A program made the translations under genes and the position numbers. The notes beneath the pieces are model-generated. The model was not told where the DNA came from. It saw only the letters and a list, made by a program, of their open reading frames with translations, and did not search any database. Of a stretch of 64,000 bases of DNA, positions 56,770 through 64,000 are shown in pieces; within the stretch, counting starts at the first letter, position 1, and each line of letters starts with the position of its first letter. This DNA comes from Petropleomorpha daqingensis (GTDB lineage Bacteria; Actinomycetota; Actinomycetes; Mycobacteriales; Geodermatophilaceae), in NCBI RefSeq assembly GCF_013408985.1, contig NZ_JACBZT010000001.1:806001-870000 (forward strand), given 5' to 3'.

Positions 56770-56946
56770 CTACCGCCGTCGCCGGGGGATCAACGTGGTC
56801 CCCGCTGTGACTATGCCGACCACGACGACGATCCACACGACGGGGCTCGAACCACCTCCGGACGACGGGGAAGGTGCAGCGATGAGGCGGCGGACGTCGA
56901 TTCCCAACAGCACGTCAGAAGGCTGACCCTTCTCCCGTCTCGCCAC
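56770..56946 (-). CDS. Small single-helix membrane protein
   Basis: A 58-codon ORF from GTG 56946. The peptide starts MARREKGQPSDVLLGIDVRR, has a Ser/Gly linker (APSPSSGGGSSP) and one membrane helix (VVWIVVVVGIVTAGTTLI) ending in RRRR at the stop, a natural inside-positive anchor. There is no clear ribosome site and no recognised family. It could also be the leftover end of a secreted protein. Confidence 0.4.
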   Translation of the reverse strand: MARREKGQPSDVLLGIDVRRLIAAPSPSSGGGSSPVVWIVVVVGIVTAGTTLIPRRRR

Positions 56947-57023
56947 CCGTCGGCGTGACCTGATCGGGCGGGCTCAGAGAGTAGGAGGCCTCAGGAAACC
57001 TCCGTCTGGCGCATGATGCGCCC

Positions 57024-57404
57024 GTGCGCAGCCCGGCTCAGAACCCGAACCACGACGGAACCGTCTCGGACGCCGCAGACCGCCCGTCGGGCGTTCGTGC
57101 GCTCCTGCTCCTGTCCGGCGCGTTCCTGGCGGTCCAGGCACTGCTGACCGACTACGGCGACGGCAACCCGGCGGCGGCGGTCCTCTGGTTCGCGGTCGGT
57201 TGCGTCCTGCTGTGGGTCGTCTTCCGCCGGCGCAGTCGTGCGGCGCGCGGGGTGGTCATCGTGACCGCGCTCGTCGGCGCCGTCGTCTACGGCCTCGCCT
57301 CACTCGACGATCCGCACGCCGTCGTGCTGGCGCTGGCCTTCCTCGGCCAGGCGGTGCCGTTGATGACGGGTCCGGTCCGCTGGCACGTGCAGACCCGCGC
57401 CTGA
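57024..57404 (+). CDS. Small integral membrane protein of unknown function
   Basis: A 126-residue protein with a polar N-terminus of about 25 residues and four helices (ALLLLSGAFLAVQALLT, AAAVLWFAVGCVLLWVVF, GVVIVTALVGAVVYGLAS, AVVLALAFLGQAVPLM). No conserved domain is recognised. GTG 57024 follows a CATGAT hexamer by six bases. It is convergent with the DNA-alkylation-repair-like gene, 11 bases away. Confidence 0.7.
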   Translation: MRSPAQNPNHDGTVSDAADRPSGVRALLLLSGAFLAVQALLTDYGDGNPAAAVLWFAVGCVLLWVVFRRRSRAARGVVIVTALVGAVVYGLASLDDPHAVVLALAFLGQAVPLMTGPVRWHVQTRA

Positions 57405-57415
57405 CAGCCCGTTGC

Positions 57416-58090
57416 TCAGCCTCGCCGGCTCACCATCTCGGTGATCCAGGCGGGCGCGAAGGGCGACGTGCAGTTCGGCGGCGTCGGGTAGTCCTTGAGC
57501 ACCTCCAGGCGCTCGCCGATGTCGATCGCCCGGGCGCGGAGCTCGGCGTGCTCGATCCCGATCTGGGCCAGGCAGTGGTTCATCGCCCACTGCAGGCGGT
57601 CCGGGGCGTCCTTCATCTCCGCCTCGACGACGTCCAGCAGCCCCGGCAGGTCGAGGCCGTCGGGCTTCTTCGCCACGCGTTCGGTGGTCAGCGCCCAGCC
57701 GGCGCTCGCGACCACCGGGTCCGGGTCGGCGAGCCAGGCCTGCCGGAGCTCCTCGGCGTGCGGGTTCTTCTTGACCACGTAGTTCACGAGCCAGTCGTGC
57801 ACCTTCGGCGTCCGCGCGTCGCGCAGCATCGCGTCCAGCTCGTCTCGCCCGAACGCCTTCGGCCGGCAGATGAGGAGCGCGAGCAGTCGCGCTGCCGTGT
57901 CACCGGTCCCCCACAGCTCGCGCGCGAGGTCCTGCTGGGTCTTCAGCCGGGTCGCGATCGCGCGCAGCGTGGTCAGGTTCACGCCGTGGTCGTCGCCGTG
58001 CCGGGCGTTGACCTCGCGGATCCTGGGGTCCTCGAGCGCGGCCAGCTCGGCCATGAGCTCGGCCACCGTCGTCCCGGCCACCGCGGTCAT
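57416..58090 (-). CDS. DNA alkylation repair (AlkD-like, HEAT repeat) protein
   Basis: A 224-residue helical protein of the AlkD/DUF-type HEAT family: LMAELAALEDPRIREVNARHGDDHGVNLTTLR, then ELWGTGDTAARLLALLI and VHDWLVNYVVKKN, and WAMNHCLAQIGIEHAELRARAIDIG. AlkD proteins excise N3- and N7-alkylpurines; the catalytic aspartate cannot be placed with certainty here, so the role is tentative. ATG 58090 has AGGAGA six bases upstream. The gene follows the DUF3152 gene by 19 bases on the same strand. Confidence 0.75.
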   Translation of the reverse strand: MTAVAGTTVAELMAELAALEDPRIREVNARHGDDHGVNLTTLRAIATRLKTQQDLARELWGTGDTAARLLALLICRPKAFGRDELDAMLRDARTPKVHDWLVNYVVKKNPHAEELRQAWLADPDPVVASAGWALTTERVAKKPDGLDLPGLLDVVEAEMKDAPDRLQWAMNHCLAQIGIEHAELRARAIDIGERLEVLKDYPTPPNCTSPFAPAWITEMVSRRG

Positions 58091-58109
58091 CCCGGTCTCC
58101 TGTCGGTCG

Positions 58110-58958
58110 CTACGGGTACGGCCAGGCATTCTTCACGCAGCCGTCCAGACCCAGGGTCTGCTGCTGCATGACGGGGGCCACCTGGCCGTCGCCCGGGCAC
58201 AGCTGGTGGCCGTGGCCGAGCGCGTGCCCGACCTCGTGGTTGACCACGTAGAGCCGGTAGGTCGCGATGTCCCCCTGGTAGTCGGGGACGGCGGTCTCCC
58301 ACCGGGCGAGGTTGATGACCGCGCGCTCGCCGTACCGGCAGGACGTGTACCCGCCGGTGCCCACGCCGGGGCAGTACTTCTCCATGTTGCCGGGGCTGAC
58401 CAGCGTGACCCGGAAGTCGTACCGGTCGGCAGCGGCCTCGGCGACGCCGACCCGCTGGAACGACATCCGCCCGCCGTGGCCCCACGAGCGCGGGTCGCCG
58501 AGCGTCGTCTCGACGGCCTCGGCGAACCCGGCGCCGTCCACCCCGATGCCGTCCTCGACCTCGACCACGAACCGCTCCAGCGGGCCGCTGCCGTACACCG
58601 GCGAGGTGCCGTCGACGACGCTGACCGACCCCGCACCCTGCTCGACGTAGGTGGTCTCGGCCGGGACGGCGGCGGTCGCCGTCGGGCCGGCGTCACCCGC
58701 CGGCGCCGCGGAGACGTGCGTGGGAGTGCTCGCCTGCGGGGTGGGCGTGGCGGCCGTCGACGCCGGCGACGGACCGCCGACGACGATCTCGACGAGGGTC
58801 GCGATCGTGGCGATCGTCAGCAGGGGGACGGCGTAGGCACGCCAGCCCCAGCGGCGCACGAATCCGCGCAGGCCGGCCGGCGGTCGTTCCGGGGGGCGGG
58901 GATCACGCCGGGACGGCGGCAGCGGCGGGCGGCGGGGGGAAGCGTCCGCCGCGGTCAC
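58110..58958 (-). CDS. DUF3152 membrane-anchored putative metallopeptidase
   Basis: A 282-residue protein like M. tuberculosis Rv3207c. An Arg/Pro-rich cytoplasmic N-terminus and one helix (AYAVPLLTIATIATLVEIVV, about residues 41-60) lead to a Ser/Thr/Pro linker and an outer domain with the zincin motif VNHEVGHALGHGHQLCPG (HExxHxxGxxH, near residue 240). Two likely disulfides (EKYCPGVG/TSCRYGE, and LCPGDG/DGCVKNA) support export. GTG 58958 follows GATTCT by six bases. Substrate unknown. Confidence 0.88.
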   Translation of the reverse strand: MTAADASPRRPPLPPSRRDPRPPERPPAGLRGFVRRWGWRAYAVPLLTIATIATLVEIVVGGPSPASTAATPTPQASTPTHVSAAPAGDAGPTATAAVPAETTYVEQGAGSVSVVDGTSPVYGSGPLERFVVEVEDGIGVDGAGFAEAVETTLGDPRSWGHGGRMSFQRVGVAEAAADRYDFRVTLVSPGNMEKYCPGVGTGGYTSCRYGERAVINLARWETAVPDYQGDIATYRLYVVNHEVGHALGHGHQLCPGDGQVAPVMQQQTLGLDGCVKNAWPYP

Positions 58959-58987
58959 CCCGGCAGAATCTCACGCTCCGCAGTCGT

Positions 58988-60013
58988 TCAGCGACAGGCG
59001 GACGGGGTGTCTCCGGCCGGGACGGCGTCCGGCTCCTCGACCATCCCGAGCACCGCCCGCGCCGTCGGCTCCGGCGCCTCGAGCATCGCCACGTGACCGA
59101 CGCCCTCGAGCACCAGCAAGCGGGCGCCGGGCACCGCGGCCGCCAGCCGTGGCGCCAGGCGCGGGTCGACCAGCCGGTCGCGGTCGCCCCAGATCACCAG
59201 CGTCGGCGGCGTGAGCCGCTCGGCCATCCGCCAGGCACCGTTGACCTTGAGGTAGGAGGTGATCAGGCCGCGCATGCTGCGCACCAGGGCGCGGTCGGCC
59301 CAGGGCTGGGCGGCCCGGTCGCGCATCTCCTCGACCGCCTCGTCGATGCGCTCCTTCGGCACCCGCGCCGGGTCGCCGAAGCAGATGTCCACCATGGCGC
59401 GGACGTGCTGCTCCGGGGCGATCCCGGCCATCCGCTTCTCGGCCAGACCGGCGACGCCGGGCAGCAGGAGGAGCAGCAGCATCCGGCTGAACGACGGGGG
59501 CACGCGGTAGACCGGCATCGCCGGGGAGATCAGGGTCAGCGAGGCGACCCGGTCGGGACGGCGGGCGGCGACCAGCAGGCTGACCAGCCCGCCCAGGGAG
59601 TTGCCGAGCAGGTGGACCGGCCTGCCCTGCGCCTCCCCCGGCTGCGCGGCGATGTGCTCGAGCAGGTCGACGACGGCGCGGGCGTGCCCCCGGATCGTGT
59701 AGCGGTGCCCCGCCGGTGGCTCGGAGCGGCCGAAGCCGGGCAGGTCGACCGCCCAGCCGTCGAAGCGCACCCGCAGCAGGGCCGCGAGATCGGTCCAGTT
59801 GGTGGAGGCGCCGCCGAGCCCGTGCACGTACAGCGCGCGCTCGCGGGGTGCGCCGTCGTCCGCACCGTCCACGGGACCGCTCCACGGGATCTGCCGGACG
59901 AACACCTCGCCGTCGCCGACGGCGACCATCTCACCCGGCCACGGCGCGGGCAGGGTGTCGAGCACGGGCAGGGGCGTCGTGGACGACGACGCGGGGACGA
60001 CGGGGCCTGGCAC
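58988..60013 (-). CDS. Alpha/beta hydrolase
   Basis: A 341-residue hydrolase with ALYVHGLGGASTNWTDLAALL, the elbow HLLGNSLGGLVSLLVAA and the terminal histidine in EGVGHVAMLEAPEP. A Leu-rich segment (FSRMLLLLLLPGVAGL) after the core probably forms a lid helix rather than a membrane anchor. Its substrate is unknown. GTG 60013 follows TACCGT (60021-60026, - strand) by seven bases; the frame to 60241 would cover the TetR start. It is divergent from the TetR gene. Confidence 0.86.
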   Translation of the reverse strand: MPGPVVPASSSTTPLPVLDTLPAPWPGEMVAVGDGEVFVRQIPWSGPVDGADDGAPRERALYVHGLGGASTNWTDLAALLRVRFDGWAVDLPGFGRSEPPAGHRYTIRGHARAVVDLLEHIAAQPGEAQGRPVHLLGNSLGGLVSLLVAARRPDRVASLTLISPAMPVYRVPPSFSRMLLLLLLPGVAGLAEKRMAGIAPEQHVRAMVDICFGDPARVPKERIDEAVEEMRDRAAQPWADRALVRSMRGLITSYLKVNGAWRMAERLTPPTLVIWGDRDRLVDPRLAPRLAAAVPGARLLVLEGVGHVAMLEAPEPTARAVLGMVEEPDAVPAGDTPSACR

Positions 60014-60020
60014 GTACTCG

Positions 60021-60026
60021 ACGGTA
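60021..60026 (-). promoter_or_regulatory. Leaderless -10 box (TACCGT) of the alpha/beta hydrolase
   Basis: TACCGT on the - strand ends seven bases before GTG 60013. The divergent TetR gene carries TAACAT (60062-60067) ten bases before its ATG. Confidence 0.5.
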
Positions 60027-60077
60027 ACTCCGTGCCTCGCGCGGCCGGGGTGACCCGCCGGTAACATCTGCCCCGCC

Positions 60078-60713
60078 ATGCAGAACCCTCGCCAGGCCGC
60101 CGCCCCGGTCCGCCGCACCTCGCGCCTACCCCGTAGCGCGCGGCGGATGCAGCTGCTGCAGGCCGCGCAGGACGTCTTCGTCGCCCAGGGCTTCCACGCC
60201 GCGGCGATGGACGACATCGCCGACCGCGCCGGCGTCAGCAAGCCGGTGCTCTACCAGCACTTCCCGGGCAAGCGGGAGCTGTACCTGGCGCTGCTCGAGC
60301 AGCACGTCGACGAGCTGACCGAGCGGGTCGCTTCCGCGATGGCCGACACCGAGGACAACCGGGCCCGCGTCGACGGCGCCGTCGGCGCCTACTTCGACTT
60401 CATCGACGCCGAGGGTGAGGCCTTCCGGCTCGTCTTCGAGTCCGACCTGCGCAACGACGACGACGTCCGCGCCGTGGTCGACCGCGGGACCCGCGCGTGC
60501 GTCGAGGCGATCGCCGAGGTCATCGCCGGCGACACCGGTTCCGATCCCGAGCGGGCGCTGCTGCTGGCCTCCGGGCTCACCGGCCTGGCCGAGACCAGCG
60601 CGCGGTGGTGGCTGCCGCGCAAGGGCACCGTCTCCCGCGACGAGGCGGTGACGCTGATGTCCTCGCTCGCCTGGCGCGGCATCTCCGGCTTCCCCCGCCT
60701 CGAAGATCACTGA
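60078..60713 (+). CDS. TetR-family transcriptional regulator
   Basis: A 211-residue TetR regulator, orthologue of Rv3208. The HTH region is MQLLQAAQDVFVAQGFHAAAMDDIADRAGVSKPVLYQHFPGKRELY (residues 24-69), with FHAAAMDDIADRAG and VLYQHF as helix-turn-helix core. The ligand-binding half (EAFRLVFESDLRNDDDV) shows no diagnostic residues. It is divergent from an alpha/beta hydrolase, a common regulator-target layout, and precedes DUF3107 as in M. tuberculosis. Confidence 0.9.
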   Translation: MQNPRQAAAPVRRTSRLPRSARRMQLLQAAQDVFVAQGFHAAAMDDIADRAGVSKPVLYQHFPGKRELYLALLEQHVDELTERVASAMADTEDNRARVDGAVGAYFDFIDAEGEAFRLVFESDLRNDDDVRAVVDRGTRACVEAIAEVIAGDTGSDPERALLLASGLTGLAETSARWWLPRKGTVSRDEAVTLMSSLAWRGISGFPRLEDH

Positions 60714-60805
60714 CGTTCGCTTTCGGCGCAGCTCCGCGGCGGGTCCCCGGCGGGGTCGCTGGGCTAGCGTGAGATCAGCCGCCAACCGGAGGAGGCATCC
60801 GCCCC

Positions 60806-61042
60806 GTGGAAGTCAAGATCGGTGTTCAGCACTCTCCTCGTGAGCTGATCATCGAGAGCCCGAAGACCCCAGACGAGATCGAGGCCGAGGTGTCGGCCGC
60901 GATGTCCGGGTCGTCGAAGACCGGCCTGCTCACCCTCGTCGACGACCGGGGCCGCCGCGTCGTCGTCCCGGTCGACCGCATCGCCTACGTCGAGATCGCC
61001 CAGCCCGACCAGCGTCGCGTGGGCTTCATCGCCGGGGCCTGA
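60806..61042 (+). CDS. DUF3107 family protein (TB9.4-like)
   Basis: A 78-residue protein of the actinobacterial DUF3107 family (Rv3208A, TB9.4). It begins VEVKIGVQHSPRELIIES with a conserved DEIEAEV, and has VVPVDRIAYVEIAQPDQRRVGFIAGA at the end. The small alpha-beta fold has no assigned function. GTG 60806 has GGAGGAGG 11-12 bases upstream, farther than usual. A strong terminator follows the stop. Confidence 0.9.
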   Translation: MEVKIGVQHSPRELIIESPKTPDEIEAEVSAAMSGSSKTGLLTLVDDRGRRVVVPVDRIAYVEIAQPDQRRVGFIAGA

Positions 61043-61053
61043 ACCACCGCGCC

Positions 61054-61087
61054 GAAGGGCGTCTCCGCTCCCGCGGAGGCGCCCTTC
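61054..61087. terminator. 15-bp hairpin between DUF3107 and SDR genes
   Basis: GAAGGGCGTCTCCGC (61054-61068) pairs with 61073-61087 with one wobble and a four-base loop; it serves both convergent genes. Confidence 0.7.
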
Positions 61088-61088
61088 G

Positions 61089-61751
61089 TCATGTCACGTC
61101 GACGACGGTGCGCCACTGCTCGCGCGGCCCCGCCGTCTCGGCGACCAGTTCCGCGTACAGCTCGGCGATCTCGACGGGCCGGATCGGGCCGTCGTCCCGG
61201 ACCAGCCCGCGCACCGTCGCCGTCGCGACGTGGATGCCCTCGGGCGCCAACGCCTCCGCGAGCACCGTCACCAGGGCGCGCAGCGCGGCCTTCTGCACGC
61301 CGAGGCTGGGCGCGGCCGGGCGTGGGTCGTCGGCGGCCCCGCCCCCGGTGACCAGCACCGTGCCGCTGCCGCGCTCCCGCATGCCGGGCAGCACGGCCTG
61401 CACCGCCGTCTGCAGACCGATCACACCGGCGGCGAGGTCGGCGGCCAGCTCCTCCGGCGTCAGGTCCGCAGCCGTCGTCTGCCGGCGGCCGACGGCGTTG
61501 TAGAGCAGGACGTCGGCCGGGCCGGCGTGGGCGGTGAAGAGCCCGATCGCCCTCGTCAGGGCGGCGGCGTCGCCGGCGTCGGCCGGTGCCCAGCCCGCTG
61601 TGATCCCGTCGGCCTGCAGGCCCTCCCCCAGCTCGGTGAGCCGGTCGGCGTCCCGGGCCACCAGGGCGACGTCGTAGCCGTCGCGGCCGAAGCGGCGCGC
61701 GGTCGCCCCGGCGATGCCGGGGCCGGCACCGATCACGATCAGGTGCGGCAC
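61089..61751 (-). CDS. Short-chain dehydrogenase/reductase family protein
   Basis: A 220-residue SDR. The cofactor loop is IVIGAGPGIAGATARRFG (a GxGxG variant near residues 6-18), with ALVARDADRL and APADAGDAAALTRAI following. The catalytic tetrad is weak: the serine region reads VLVTGGGAADD and the YxxxK segment LGVQKAALRAL lacks the tyrosine, so it may be an atypical, non-catalytic member. GTG 61751 has GGAAGG eight bases upstream. It lies 14 bases downstream of the ferritin-fold gene and is probably co-transcribed. Confidence 0.8.
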   Translation of the reverse strand: MPHLIVIGAGPGIAGATARRFGRDGYDVALVARDADRLTELGEGLQADGITAGWAPADAGDAAALTRAIGLFTAHAGPADVLLYNAVGRRQTTAADLTPEELAADLAAGVIGLQTAVQAVLPGMRERGSGTVLVTGGGAADDPRPAAPSLGVQKAALRALVTVLAEALAPEGIHVATATVRGLVRDDGPIRPVEIAELYAELVAETAGPREQWRTVVDVT

Positions 61752-61765
61752 GGTGTCGCCTTCCG

Positions 61766-62416
61766 TCAGGGGTTGAGGCCCAGTCGCTTCATGCGGTCGG
61801 TGTGCGCGGCGGTGATCCGCTCGATCAGCCGGCCGATCCCGGCCAGGTCGCCGGTGCCCTGGATGATCAGCTCGGCGAGCTGGTCGTGCTCGCCGATGAC
61901 CGCCTGCGACTGCGAGATCGCCTCCCCCACCAACCGGCGTCCCCACAGCGCCAGGCGCCCGGCGACGGTCCGGTCGGCCTTGATCGCGGCGCGCACCTCC
62001 CGGACGGCGAAGTCGGCGTGCCCGGTGTCGGCGAGGACGTCGAGCACCAGCTCGCGGTCCGGAGACGGCAGGAAGGAGGCGATCTCCCGGTAGAAGTCGG
62101 CCGCCAGCCCGTCGCCGACGTAGGCCTTCACCAGGCCCTCCAGCCAGGTGCTGGGTCGGGTGCTCTCGTGGAAGGCGTCCAGCGCGCGGACGAACGGTGT
62201 CATCGCCTCGGTCGGGTCGGCGCCGAGCTCCAGCAGCCGCTCGCGCAGCCGCGCGAAGTGGCCCATCTCGGCCACCGCCATCCCGGCCAGCGCGGCCCGG
62301 CCCTCCAGCGACGGCGCGAGGCGGGCGTCCTCGGCGAGCCGGTCGAAGGCGGTCAGCTCGGCGTAGGCCAGCGCCCCCAGCAGGTCGACGACGGCACGGG
62401 TGTCGACCTCTGACAC
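61766..62416 (-). CDS. Ferritin-like fold diiron-type protein (Rv3210c-like)
   Basis: A 216-residue four-helix protein. Possible metal ligands are Glu in AYAELTAFDRLAED, the pair in VAEMGHFARLRERL (E-x2-H), Glu in DFYREIASFL and D-x2-H in LADTGHADFAVRE. This layout is that of the MiaE-like ferritin superfamily group found beside rhlE in M. tuberculosis. GTG 62416 has AAGGGGAG three bases upstream. It is divergent from rhlE and followed by the SDR gene. Confidence 0.85.
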   Translation of the reverse strand: MSEVDTRAVVDLLGALAYAELTAFDRLAEDARLAPSLEGRAALAGMAVAEMGHFARLRERLLELGADPTEAMTPFVRALDAFHESTRPSTWLEGLVKAYVGDGLAADFYREIASFLPSPDRELVLDVLADTGHADFAVREVRAAIKADRTVAGRLALWGRRLVGEAISQSQAVIGEHDQLAELIIQGTGDLAGIGRLIERITAAHTDRMKRLGLNP

Positions 62417-62714
62417 GCGCTCCCCTTTCGAGTGGGACGGGCCACAGTTCCGCCGCGGCGCGCCGAGGCTAGCCCGTGCCCTGGTTACCATGGGAATCGG
62501 CGAGCCGTCTGGTTTGCTACTGCATGTATCTGTGCGCTGACTAACGCTGAGCGACGCCCCACCGGGGCGAGCCACCTGGGCCCCTTCCCGACGCCCGGTC
62601 CGCTGGCGGTGTCGGCGCTGGAACTGATCCCGCGACACCGAATCCGGGACAGCGCCGGTCCGGCGGAATCCGCCGCCGAGCCGCCTGCCCCCCAGCCGAC
62701 CTGAGGCGAGAGAA

Positions 62715-64000
62715 CTGACCGCACCCGAGAACACCGCCGCCACCCCCGACCTGGAGCGCGCCGAGACCGGCGCCCCCGCCCCCGAGGCGATCGAGCAGGA
62801 CGTCGAGCAGCTCGGCGGCGCACCGGTCGAGGAGACCGCACCGCTGTTCAGCGACTTCGACGTGCACCCCGACGTCGTCGCGGCGCTGGCCGAGGTGGGC
62901 ATCACCCGCACCTTCGCGATCCAGGAGCTGACGCTCCCGCTGGCGCTGGCCGGCCACGACCTGATCGGCCAGGCCCGCACCGGCACCGGCAAGACCCTCG
63001 GCTTCGGCGTCCCGCTGCTGCAGCGGATCGTCCCGCCGGCCGAGGGCGGCGACGGCGTCCCGCAGGCGCTGGTCGTCGTCCCCACCCGTGAGCTGTGCGT
63101 CCAGGTCGCCCGCGACCTGGCCACCGCCGGCAGCAAGCGCGGCATCCGCGTGCAGGCCATCTACGGCGGCCGCGCCTACGAGCCGCAGGTCTCCGCGCTC
63201 AAGGGCGGCGTCGAGGTCGTCGTCGGCACCCCGGGCCGGCTGCTCGACCTGGCCGAGCAGGGCCACCTGATCCTCGGCAAGGTCCGCGCGCTGGTCCTCG
63301 ACGAGGCCGACGAGATGCTCGACCTGGGCTTCCTGCCCGACATCGAGCGGATCCTCGGCATGGTCCCGACGCAGCGCCAGACCATGCTCTTCTCGGCCAC
63401 CATGCCCGGCCCGATCGTGACCCTGTCCCGGTCGTTCATGACCCAGCCGACGCACATCCGCGCCCACGGCAACGACGAGGGCTCGACCGTGCCGCAGACG
63501 ACGCAGTTCATCTACCGGGCGCACAACCTGGACAAGCCCGAGCTGCTCGCCCGTGTCCTGCAGTCCCGCGACCGCGGTCTGGTCATGGTCTTCTGCCGCA
63601 CCAAGCGCACCGCGCAGAAGGTCGCCGACGACCTCGTCGAGCGCGGCTTCGCCGCGGCCGCCGTGCACGGCGACCTCGGCCAGGGCGCCCGCGAGCAGGC
63701 GCTGCGCGCGTTCCGCAGCGGCAAGGTCGACGTCCTGGTCGCCACCGACGTCGCCGCCCGCGGCATCGACGTCACCGGCGTCAGCCACGTCGTGAACTAC
63801 CAGTGCCCCGAGGACGAGAAGACCTACGTGCACCGGATCGGCCGCACCGGGCGCGCCGGGCACACCGGCGTCGCGGTGACCCTGGTCGACTGGGACGACA
63901 TCCCGCGCTGGCAGCTGATCAACAAGGCGCTCGAGCTGGACTTCGAGAACCCGCCGGAGACGTACTCCACCTCGCCGTGGGTGTACACCGACCTCGACGT
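62715..64000 (+). CDS. rhlE: DEAD-box RNA helicase RhlE-like (partial, runs off the window)
   Basis: At least 428 codons; the 3' end is cut by the window edge. The Q motif is ITRTFAIQELTLPLAL, Walker A QARTGTGKTLGFGV, then PTRELCVQVA, LVLDEADEMLDLGFLPD, FSATMPGPIV, VATDVAARGID and HRIGRTGRAG, all standard DEAD-box motifs. The frame is closed upstream by TGA 62625-62627, and between there and residue 1 of the domain there is no ATG, GTG or TTG. CTG 62715, after GAGAGAA, is the best start; the first in-frame GTG falls inside the helicase fold. An acidic tail-like N-terminus of about 40 residues precedes FSDFDVHPDVV. The 298-base gap 62417-62714 holds its leader. Confidence 0.9.
   Translation, partial: MTAPENTAATPDLERAETGAPAPEAIEQDVEQLGGAPVEETAPLFSDFDVHPDVVAALAEVGITRTFAIQELTLPLALAGHDLIGQARTGTGKTLGFGVPLLQRIVPPAEGGDGVPQALVVVPTRELCVQVARDLATAGSKRGIRVQAIYGGRAYEPQVSALKGGVEVVVGTPGRLLDLAEQGHLILGKVRALVLDEADEMLDLGFLPDIERILGMVPTQRQTMLFSATMPGPIVTLSRSFMTQPTHIRAHGNDEGSTVPQTTQFIYRAHNLDKPELLARVLQSRDRGLVMVFCRTKRTAQKVADDLVERGFAAAAVHGDLGQGAREQALRAFRSGKVDVLVATDVAARGIDVTGVSHVVNYQCPEDEKTYVHRIGRTGRAGHTGVAVTLVDWDDIPRWQLINKALELDFENPPETYSTSPWVYTDLD

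Noticed and set aside
61092-61946. Extended SDR start to 61946
   Set aside because: It would overlap the ferritin-fold gene by 180 bases with an Arg/Gly-rich sequence lacking SDR similarity; GTG 61751 has a ribosome site.
62432-62704. 90-codon + strand frame in the rhlE leader
   Set aside because: No ribosome site, composition unlike a protein, and it is antisense to the promoter region of the ferritin-fold gene.

Overview
The window is very G+C-rich chromosomal DNA of an actinobacterium. It shows mycothiol-era gene content (mycoredoxin, WhiB1, WhiB7, SigR/RsrA, AdnAB, UPF0182, DUF3107) and heavy GTG start use. Protein similarity recalled from memory points to the Geodermatophilaceae/Frankiales area (Blastococcus, Geodermatophilus, Modestobacter), but the genus is an inference. 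Most genes are orthologues of the Mycobacterium tuberculosis Rv3193c-Rv3228 neighbourhood in conserved orientation, with the two halves of that block swapped and accessory genes placed between and inside them. I see no prophage, transposase, CRISPR array or rRNA.

Layout. (1) 0.1-12 kb is the Rv3218-Rv3228-like half: lipid kinase, whiB1 with a Crp-type site, pdtaS, a GNAT, a stand-alone biotinyl carrier with a shrunken biotin-carboxylase-like protein, the 24-residue ribosomal protein bL37, rsrA-sigR, a YbaK deacylase, an SRAP protein, a succinate-semialdehyde dehydrogenase, aroA and rsgA. (2) 12-23.5 kb is a metabolic and accessory stretch: HTH-DUF2087 regulator, hisN, sugar kinase with an XdhC-like partner, cbs-metB, two VOC/hydrolase genes, P450 with ferredoxin, TMEM175, and two initiator tRNA genes that bracket a pair of poorly known genes. 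(3) 23.6-64 kb is the Rv3193c-Rv3211-like half: UPF0182, PDZ-Lon protease, DUF2342, DUF45 peptidase, DUF5679, TOMM-type ThiF protein, UbiB kinase, whiB7 with a long regulatory leader, uvrD2, mycoredoxin, ANTAR protein, nudC with an M16 peptidase pair, a Ser/Thr kinase cluster, adnB-adnA, an ATL protein, moeZ, DUF3152, a TetR regulator, DUF3107, a ferritin-fold protein and rhlE, which runs off the right edge.

How the genes connect. Thiol-redox control (SigR/RsrA, mycoredoxin, WhiB proteins) and DNA repair (UvrD2, AdnAB, ATL, SRAP, AlkD-like) dominate. SigR probably controls itself from a perfect GGGAAT-N18-GTT promoter, and perhaps mycoredoxin. cbs-metB form the transsulfuration pair. whiB7 has a strong promoter with an AT-rich activator site, two coupled upstream ORFs and an attenuator.

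The most unusual signals are: a widespread leaderless promoter pattern (TAnnnT ending 6-8 bases before the start codon); three genes that seem to need a CTG start; two likely pseudoenzymes (the biotin-carboxylase-like protein, and a uridine-kinase-like protein without a Walker A lysine); and several palindromic intergenic elements. All coordinates and motifs were read by eye. Family names come from recalled family knowledge, not from searches.
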